Below, piece after piece: positions 57,059-64,000 of a DNA stretch of 64,000 nucleotides. The translations under genes and the position numbers were made by a program. Each line of letters starts with the position of its first letter. Positions within the stretch are counted from its first letter, which is position 1. The stretch covers positions 145,948,439 to 146,012,438 of the forward strand of contig CM041292.1 of the NCBI GenBank assembly GCA_023052935.1. The letters run 5' to 3'. A model generated the notes under the pieces. That model did no database searches. It was given only the letters and a program-made list of their open reading frames with translations, and was not told where the DNA came from. The stretch comes from Piezodorus guildinii. Its lineage: Eukaryota > Arthropoda > Insecta > Hemiptera > Pentatomidae.

Positions 57059-57071
57059 CAAAATCAATCAT

Positions 57072-57827
57072 GATTATCATACAGAACGACAATAACTCAT
57101 GATATAAATATATGTACATATACATAGCATATGGTGATATATTAAAAAATAAAAATAAAATGAAATAAAAAGTATATATATGAGGACTAGTTTCGAGGAT
57201 TATTTGTGGTTTACTTGGAATATGAACCCAATATTTCTGAATTACGATGACTTGAAAAGGCTCTTGATTTTGGATAAGCAAAATAAGATTATTTATTAAA
57301 ATATTATACATTATAAAGTTTATGGAAGGTAAAGAGAAAGAATCCATTTATCATCACAGGCTCTAAACCCAGTACGGTTCTCGGCTGCTCCAAGGCATCT
57401 CCTCCACTCCTCTCTTCTTACACGAGGGCCGCCAACCTCTGGTTTCAGAAAGAACCAGAAATCTCCAGAATATTCAGAAATAATGAAATAAATAGATAAA
57501 AACATTTATTATTTTGATACTCGAGTTTTCCATTCGATAAGTAATATTTCCAGTATTTCATGTGTTTTTTAAACTTTTAAAGCCCTGAAAAAAAGTACTT
57601 TGTTTCTCTGGTTCCTTGAAAAAAGTAAAGTGATTTACCTAGTTCTTTCCCATTTGTCTTAAATATCAAGTATTTTTATTTTCCCTTTATTTGTCCAACA
57701 TTATGAAAAATTATATAATTATGAAAAGTACTTTTAGTAAAACCACGATATGATGAAATGTTTTTATTACTTCTAGAGAAGAAGTTCAGTTTATTTGTCC
57801 ATTAAGCCAAAACAGCACACAAAAGTG
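57072..57827. other. Mostly AT-rich; one coding-like patch on minus
   Basis: At 57345..57480 the minus strand reads YSGDFWFFLKPEVGGPRVRR, EEWRRCLGAAENRTGFRA and a stop. The RREEWRRCL pattern resembles the last residues of some LINE proteins, but the match is too short to assign. Confidence 0.3.
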
Positions 57828-58022
57828 TCATAACATGCTAACGTAACACGTTGCCTGATTGCAGTGAAAGGCCCTGAAACAAGTATAGGATGCATTTACC
57901 TGCACCGCAGCCCATATTGGACCCATCTCTTTGGAAATAGTTCCCAATGAATTACTACCTAACGACGCTTGTATTCCTAACTTCTCCATCAGGAAACAAG
58001 AGTCTCTTGCGAGAAACCGCAT
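57828..58022 (-). other. Unassigned 64-codon frame
   Basis: The minus-strand frame starts MRFLARDSCFLMEKLGIQAS, continues LGSNSLGTISKEMGPIWAAV, and contains a donor-like CAG|GTAAATG right after WAAVQ. Composition is less AT-rich than the surroundings. It lies about 1.8 kb downstream of the minus-strand promoter candidate at 59862..59961, so it could be an exon of the same gene, but nothing links them directly. Confidence 0.25.
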
Positions 58023-59094
58023 TCTTTTTCTTAGTGAAGAGGACAGATTAAAAGGAGCATCGCAACAGAAAAGATATATGCAATAAAGTATTAGAACTTT
58101 TGAGAAATTACTGCTGGTTCAAATTAAAATAGTACGATATAAAAAAAAAAAAAAATGACACTTTCTTATATAAATATATATATATATAATTGAAATGATA
58201 TAACAAAATAATTTTTATAGCAAAACATTCTCTTATACGTTGTCATAGCCAAATATTTAGAAATAAAATTAATAATCTAATACCAATTTATATGAAATAT
58301 CAAAGTAATATTTTGTCTATTATTTAAATATTTGATTTTATATTAAGGTAATTAAAACCAGATAATCTCTTTCCCTTATTGAGTGGGAAGTCTTGCTAAA
58401 TAAAAATAATCCATTCTGAGAACAATTCAAAACACATATTCATTACGCTAACACCATCTCAAGAATTTGGGACAATAACTTTTTGATTCCTGAAGAGTTT
58501 GTGTTTGAATTTTTAAGAACATATTTGGTGAATAATCTTAAAAACCTGCCATGAGGTGGGTGATTTAAAAAGTTTTGAAATTCAGTAAAGATGGCACTAG
58601 TTTATGATGCTTTATGGGGTGTCTACAAATGAAGATTATATTAAAATTACGTAGGAAATGAAATAACGTGCTAGGTAAATATTTAACGTGAAAAATAAAA
58701 TATTAAAACCGACATAGATCACTGAATTATTTTTCTTTAAATTAAATTAATTTCCAATAATGTAGTGCGCTAATTACTTATATTGTTGTTATAAATTAAC
58801 ATATATAACTAAATTTAGATTTATATGATTATCGACTTTCCTTAGGTGTACACTTAATTGAAACAATTTGTCTTTAATAGATAACTAAAAATTATTCGTC
58901 ATAAATATCCATGAAATAAGATCTACAAATAAAATAAACATAATTAATTGCATTCCTATTTCATATATTGTTTTGTTTTTTTTAATTGTAATTCGATATT
59001 AGCAGTTTTTCTTGGTGTTTAAAACGTTAAATCATAATAAAATAATCCAAAGTTAATGAATTTTCATGATCAAATATTAAAAAAAAAGGATTAA
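58023..59094. other. AT-rich stretch without supported gene
   Basis: No frame over 60 codons. A TA-rich run occurs at 58173..58192. Confidence 0.5.
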
Positions 59095-59165
59095 CCTACT
59101 ATATTAGACGTATTTCGATCATCAGCTTTGTGCTGAAACCGGCTTCGTAGGAAAATCAGACGTAT
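59095..59165 (-). repeat. Variant GATGATCGAAA motif
   Basis: The minus strand reads TACGAAGCCGGTTTCAGCAC, AAAGCTGATGATCGAAATAC. It holds a CTGATGA box next to CGAAA, with an AGC..GCT pairing across the box rather than a stem between them. I list it as a possible distant relative of the GAAAC motifs. Confidence 0.3.
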
Positions 59166-59861
59166 TTTAATAATGTGTTTTTGCATGTAAAAGATACGCT
59201 AATAATCATAGAATAGGATTGTATAATACATGTTTCCTTTTGTAAAACGTGTTATATACAGTGTATTAATTAGATAAAACTTTATCTATACTTTGTATTA
59301 AATTAATGCGAACAGAAAACCGCTCACAAAAAATTGTATAATGGTTCACTATTGTTTTATTTTAAATAATTTATATTGATAAATCAATTTTTCTTTATAC
59401 TTAAAAAATCTAATAATGAAGAAAATAATGAAAATAAAAATAATATAAAAACCTTTTATGCCAGGATTCCATTTTCCTCAAGTTTTAAGTTAATAATTAT
59501 TAGAATTGCTTCTTGTCATCATAATTCGAAAGACCGTCAAAAAGTAATTTAAAAACCGTTTAGACTTCAAAGGTAATTAGCCTCACCTCTGCGGCTACCC
59601 TTTCCTGTAGCGTTAAAGTCACCGGCACTGCCGACTGACTCGGATTGGTGATCCGCCCTCTAGGCCAAGTAATAACTATCTCATGAAGCATTATTCAAAT
59701 TATCCATTGCTAATAAATTTTATCCTAGACAACGCATACACTAAATTTTCCACTGTGATTTGAAGAAGTGCTGAAGATTGTAATCTTCGAGTTATCGAAG
59801 GACATAGAAGATACTAAAACTGTATTAAGGTATAATTATGGTATTATTTACTATTACTAAC
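59166..59861. other. No gene seen
   Basis: A less AT-rich patch at 59585..59690 (GCACTGCCGACTGACTCGGA) matches no family listed here. If the promoter candidate upstream is real, this stretch would be its first intron. Confidence 0.35.
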
Positions 59862-59961
59862 CTTGGCGAATGCTGTAGGTTGCGATGACAGTAGAGACAC
59901 GGCACAGACGAAGAGGCACAGCGGACAGTGGGAGCCGTTCCTCCTGAGGCCTCCTATATAG
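59862..59961 (-). promoter_or_regulatory. Candidate TATA promoter and first exon
   Basis: On the minus strand a TATATAGG box (about 59960..59953) sits in unusually GC-rich sequence. About 30 nt downstream is an initiator-like CTCCCACTGTCC. After some 60 nt comes CATTCGCCAAG followed by GTTAGTAATAG, a good splice donor at 59862/59861. No ATG lies between the TATA box and the donor, so the exon would be untranslated. The 138-codon frame at 59844..60260 (-) runs through the TATA box and is probably chance, although its end (CLFVCAVSLLSSQPTAFAK) is hydrophobic. Confidence 0.3.
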
Positions 59962-60423
59962 CCTGTGGATAACGGCCAGCCCCTCCACCTTCTTCTCCCC
60001 TCTTCGGGACTTACTTCACTACATACATACACATGTATACCTTCATACATGTCTCTTTGATTAATTTTCTGTTTATACATTGCCCAATCAACACCATTAA
60101 ACAATAGTTCGATGGACATTTTTCGTAAAAATTCTGTTATAATAATCAACAACGATACGAAAAACAAAGAGAAATAATGTAATCCCATTAGTAAACCATG
60201 GAAAATTTTTAAGGTACCGGAACATAGTGTGTTAATGTTATTACAATGGTTCCAAAACATAGTTCAAAGTCTCTCAAACACTTGTAAATAATTGAAATAG
60301 TAAGTATCTATATAACTTCCAATGTCGATATACGGTAATTCAGGATGATATGGTCAGCTGTTTAAGATGACAATTTAAAAAAAATCTAAGATATTCTAAT
60401 ATATTGCGCTATCTATCCCAGTA
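59962..60423. other. Region upstream of the promoter candidate
   Basis: Bases 59962..60010 are rich in CCTCC/CTTCT on the plus strand. The rest is AT-rich with no recognised feature. Confidence 0.4.
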
Positions 60424-60863
60424 TTTTTTTTTTTTTTTTTTAAACATATTTATTGATATTTACAACTGTATTAAATAAAAATACATCTAGTAAATGTGAT
60501 GGTAATATACAAAACTGTCATGAAAAACATGTAGAGACACTACCCAGTGGCAGCACTCTAAAAATATTTTAAAATAGAAGATCCCGGGGCTATTTCCTTT
60601 TCAGGCGCCTCGGAGGATTATCCGGAATTGAAGAGGAAGAAAGGATTGAAACTAGTGGGTTAGAGAGAGAATGGAGTTTGTCATGAAAGGATTGATACCT
60701 GGTCCGGGCCAAATCAGTAACATAGGGAACATAAAGGTCTTTATGGATAAGTTTATCCGTGACAAAGTAAGCAGCGTTGAGGATTTTACGAAGGATTTTG
60801 GATTGTAAGGATTGGATGCGGGAAGAATTTGATGGTTTAGTTGAGCCCCAAAGCTCTACTCCG
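60424..60863 (-). mobile_element. J1 LINE, truncated copy
   Basis: Poly(T) at 60424..60441 precedes the reversed 3' UTR (TATTTACAACTGTATTAAAT, ACCCAGTGGCAGCACTC) and post-RT coding sequence up to the TYG..LWGST-equivalent region (GAGCCCCAAAGCTCTACTCC). It ends abruptly where another T-headed element begins. Confidence 0.9.
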
Positions 60864-61105
60864 TTTTTATTTTTTAATATTTATTTATTGAGATATATTA
60901 CAATTTGTATCAATGAACATTAGTAATAGTGATATGGGACCACATTCACACAATATATACAGAAAACATCATACACACAATCATAACTATATACAATATT
61001 TACAATTTGCTAAAGAAACCCCAGACTAGGCCTTTTCCTCCACTTGTAGAGGGAAAAGCGGAGTCCAAGAGATCCCAGCGTCACTGGTGTAAAATAAGGA
61101 TATTT
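60864..61105 (-). mobile_element. Possible LINE 3' end abutting J1
   Basis: TTTTTATTTTTTAATATTTA, TTGAGATATATTACAATTTG and ACACAATATATACAG resemble 26221..26310 and look like the reversed 3' UTR of a retroelement. On the minus strand GGATCTCTTGGACTCCGCTT follows, without a recognisable protein. The junction with J1 at 60863 has no spacer. Confidence 0.35.
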
Positions 61106-61447
61106 AAGGTTTGTGGGATTAATTCGGACAAAGCTAGAAATCGCTTTAATGCCTCTTGATGCTCCTCAATAAAACTAATCTTAGTTTGCACCATCGCAGT
61201 TAGTGAGCTTAACTTTTTTTTTCTCTTATAACTCGAAAACTGTGCTTCCTACAGAAAATACCTCACATTCCAAAATTAATGAACGTTAAATTTCCTTTAT
61301 GAATATATTTTAAAGCGTCAATATTTTTGTTTATATGGTCAACTTATCCTAAGTGTCCCCATGATATGGCTAAGGTTTTTCAGACTTTAACTGTCGTATA
61401 TGTTCACAGATGCTAGCTAATATTATTTACTCTTTTAGTGCCAAAAT
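61106..61447. other. No gene; probable 5' flank of the pogo-like remnant
   Basis: AT-rich; terminal inverted repeats of the downstream element were looked for but not found. Confidence 0.4.
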
Positions 61448-61993
61448 GTGTGCGAAAACCGTGGTAATTTAACAAGAACCGTGATAAAACGCACTAGATG
61501 TTATAAAATCGAGGATATTTCTGTTTACAACGCTGCAATAAACTTGAGAGTTCCTAGAAAAACTCTAGAGCGACGTTTGAAGAAAAGTAACCCTGTTAAG
61601 GGTCACTCGAGTCCAGGCAGCCCTTTCGGTACTGACTTCAAAAGAAACTATTAAAGCCAAGGAAGCCTTAAAATTAAGAAAAATATAAAAACATAAAAAA
61701 AAATCGCAAGCCACTCTATTTTAGAGGCAAATCGGAACCAAGTACTGAAGAGGAAGAAATAATACATTTGGATAGCGAGGATACAGCGGGAAAAGAATGA
61801 ATTCCATGGTACCATGGATTCCATGCATTTTCTGTCTTAAATGCTTGCATGAAAATTGTACTCCTCTTGAAAACACTTGCGACACGTATGGGGAAAAAAA
61901 AGAAAGAAGAAAGAGTGAAGAGAAAGAAAAAGAACTAAAAGAAAATAACAAAGAAATATTATGGGCAACGTGTATGTCTAGTTGTGTAGCTTA
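61448..61993 (+). pseudogene. Pogo-like transposase, ends kept, middle lost
   Basis: The first frame (MCENRGNLTRTVIKRTRCYK, then NLRVPRKTLERRLKKSN) is a psq-type helix-turn-helix, the DNA-binding start of pogo/Tigger-like transposases. From about 61740, EEEIIHLDSEDTAGKE then, after a +1 shift, WIPCIFCLKCLHENCTP with LENTCDTYG resembles the C-terminal zinc-binding W..C..C...H..C motif found in some insect members. It ends in a K/E-rich tail. The DDE catalytic region of some 300 residues is missing between the two parts. Confidence 0.55.
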
Positions 61994-62060
61994 ACTGACA
62001 TATCCGTCTCAGATGGCCATTCACTAGGTTTTATTTTTAATGTAAATTATAATAATTCTG

Positions 62061-62891
62061 TTGGAGATGAGCTTTTGGTCTCTTGGATGGGAAAATGTAG
62101 GCATAAAGGTGAATGGTCGATTTTTAAGCAACTTACGTTTTGCAGATGACATTGTACTTTTTGCCAACAATTCCCGACAATTACGAGAAATGCTAAAACA
62201 CCTTCTAGGGGCCTGTGAAGAAATTGGTTTATACCCAAACCACAATAAGACGAAACTAATGACCAATAGTTCAAAGGAAGAAATAAAAATGAACAACTTC
62301 ACCCTGGAATACGTAGAGGAATATGTTTACTTGGGACAGTTAGTTTCCTTTTCTGACAGAGGTACAAAAGAAGTCCAGAGAAGAATAGCATTTGGTTGGA
62401 ACAAGTTCTGGTCTCTGAAGTACATAACAAAAGGAAACATAAGTATCAACCTAAAAAGGCTAGTTTTCGATAGATGTATTATGCCAGTGGTGACCTATGG
62501 CTCCCAAACATGGTCATTGACAAAAGCCCAAGAGAGGAAGATCATGGTGTGGCAAAATGGCGTCGAAAGAAGCATTTTGAAAGTTAAAAAAATGGATGAA
62601 ATCAGATGCAAGAAGATAAAGGAAGAAACAGGGCTCAAAGACACACTCTCGCAAATAAGAAAAGGCAAATGGAAATGGACTGGACATCTTCTGCGATGCA
62701 TCGACAATAGATGGTCAAAAATAGTCACCGAATGGACCCCATATGACCGGAAAAGGATGAGAGGCCGACAAATGAAGAGATGGAGAGATCCATTTAGGCT
62801 TCTGGCAGGACCTCTCTGGTGGAGAACAGCTAGGGACAGAGATGTGTGGAAAGAAAAATGGTTAGAGGTCAGAAATCCCGCTTCCCAGTAG
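62061..62891 (+). pseudogene. RTE-clade LINE reverse transcriptase, C-terminal part
   Basis: This 276-codon frame is open from the RT catalytic box to its natural stop. Homology starts near LGWENVGIKVNGR, the catalytic LRFADDIVLFA sits at residues 25-35, and YVYLGQLVS is near residue 90. The thumb and C-terminal region contain IMPVVTYGSQTWSLTK, GKWKWTGHLLR and KRMRGRQMKRWRD, then WWRTARDRDVWKEKWLE. That ending is typical of RTE elements. The apurinic endonuclease and the first RT motifs are missing (5' break near 62070), so it cannot be autonomous. The annotated ATG is not the element's start. The lack of stops in this part suggests a relatively young insertion. Confidence 0.88.
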
Positions 62892-63082
62892 GGCTAGTCA
62901 CCCAGGGAAGTGTTAAAGACTATTACTCCTAAGGGAAGGCCTATGCAAGATATCAAAAAGTTTTGTATAAATTATAATGCAAAAAAAAAAAAAAAAAAAA
63001 AGAAATTGTTTTATTTTGTTTTGTTACCTTTTGAAATTGTAATATTAGTGCATAAATAAAGGCTATTTTCATTTCATTTCAT
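62070..63082 (+). mobile_element. RTE-clade LINE, 5'-truncated
   Basis: The element comprises the coding part above, a ~190-bp 3' UTR with a poly(A) run at 62981..63001 and a terminal AATAAAGGCTATTTTCATTT with CATTTCAT repetition, as RTE tails often end in short tandem repeats. Confidence 0.75.
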
Positions 63083-64000
63083 AATAATTCTAAAGAATCA
63101 AACTTTTAATAATAGTTTTTAAGATATCCACAGTCCAAACAACCGAGAATTTCAAAATAGCCTGAGGGTGTACCTTTGTTTGTTAACAAAATGAATTCTA
63201 GCCCAAATACGTAACGTTTTACGAAAATGAAATAACTTATTTAATTACATATAAGGAAGTAGCACTGAGATGATAACAGGAAAAAAGTGTATTTATTTAA
63301 TATTAAACTATGTATAAAATATAATTAAATTATTAATAAAAAAATACAGCACTTAGTATCTTAGTTGAATTGCAGTGTACCTTAGAAGGCAGACGGATTG
63401 GAAGGAACCGGAGATCAACTACTATGCATCCCATCTCGCATCCTCTCTAACTCCAACATCCTCTTCTAAATAATTTATCTGTTCGCCTCTGTTGTTAACT
63501 ACACGTTAAAATAAAATTCTGCCAAGCTAAATCATTGTACGCACCAAGAGCCGTCCTAAAAGGCTAACTATTTTTATTATTAGTGTAAATCTCATATGTA
63601 AAGTTGTAGAAGGTGACAGAGAGGGACGAAAATCCCATTAACTTTAGTGATTGCTGTAGTTATACATTCAAAACTCCACTGTAATATCATTTAATTAAAA
63701 CTAAATGCTTTTATATAAACCACTTAGAATTCCAACACAGATTGATGATCCGCAACAGATTTAATTTGCTAACATGTTATTATAATATTAACGAATTATT
63801 TTTTCAAATCATCTTTTTATTTCCTATAAAAACAAAGCAATGCTCTATTATATAATTTATATTGGTTTTAATTATTCTCCAGCCATGTTTTTTCAATAGA
63901 GTTTGGGCATAATCACCGTCGACATTGGTCTATAGGAGAAAAGTACCAACACAACTGGAAGTCTTAATGTGAGATATGCTGCCTCTAGTACGCATTTGTA
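63083..64000. other. No gene recognised to the window end
   Basis: AT-rich with no frame over 60 codons and none of the named repeats. Confidence 0.5.

Noticed and set aside
59844..60260. 138-codon minus-strand open frame as a protein gene
   Set aside because: It crosses the TATA box and the splice donor of the promoter candidate, has no recognisable domain and its middle is low-quality AT-rich translation.
62024..62728. Minus-strand frames
   Set aside because: They are antisense shadows of the RTE reverse transcriptase.
1..64000. CRISPR array, prokaryotic operon or phage
   Set aside because: The content is eukaryotic retroelements and SINEs; no regularly spaced identical repeats or dense co-directional genes were seen.

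Overview
The window reads as an AT-rich, gene-poor stretch of an animal nuclear genome, most likely an insect or another arthropod. The reasons are its many truncated LINEs of the Jockey, CR1-like, RTE and R2-like types, its mariner and pogo-like remnants, three tRNA-derived SINE-like families, and dense simple repeats. No ordinary host protein gene can be read with confidence. The longest open frame (62061..62891) belongs to a retrotransposon, and no rRNA, functional tRNA or CRISPR was seen. The species cannot be named from what I can see.

Layout. One Jockey-clade family, called J1 here, supplies thirteen copies or fragments on both strands. All are 5'-truncated and most end in the same 3' UTR and A-rich tail; several have clear 9-13 bp target-site duplications (6398..7009, 13067..13231, 17496..18378, 33191..33286). 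A tRNA-derived family (SINE-A) is present about ten times and a second (SINE-B) four times, including one full-length copy with a perfect 16-bp duplication (51189..51498). A third tRNA-like unit (SINE-C) lies at 39797. An unrecognised ~0.94-kb non-coding family (element A) occurs eight times, with a complete-looking copy at 41585..42523. Other elements are CR1-like 3' ends (21882..22450, 24830..25345), an RNase-H piece of a LINE (46930..47275), an endonuclease-domain piece of an R2-type LINE (43425..44030), a second Jockey-like family (50110..50391), an RTE element (62070..63082), two mariner types (37841..38408; 8500..8690 and 52510..52876) and a gutted pogo-like element (61448..61993).

The elements are layered. 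SINE-A inserted into element A at 16188 and 47549 and into J1 at 5747. J1 inserted into element A at 13067. A mariner with TA duplications sits inside J1 at 37841, and a 408-bp inverted repeat lies inside the first element A. These give a relative order: element A is older than SINE-A and J1, and J1 is older than the mariner and at least one SINE-A.

The most interesting signal is a set of foldback elements with related termini (20310, 28372, 38720, 45585, 56534, and the tail at 40063). Near their ends they carry a hairpin bracketed by a TGATGA-like box and GAAAC-GTY. The stem sequence changes between loci while pairing is kept, and the boxes resemble the core of a hammerhead ribozyme. Two of them have perfect 13-bp target-site duplications and a 33-nt unpaired extension on one side only. 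That layout recalls Penelope-like retroelements, so I infer a non-autonomous Penelope-like or ribozyme-bearing family.

Possible host sequence is limited to weak candidates: a TATA-containing promoter with a first exon and splice donor on the minus strand near 59862..59961, a cathepsin-B-like signal/propeptide exon near 55217..55460, and short unassigned frames at 35036, 49140 and 57828.
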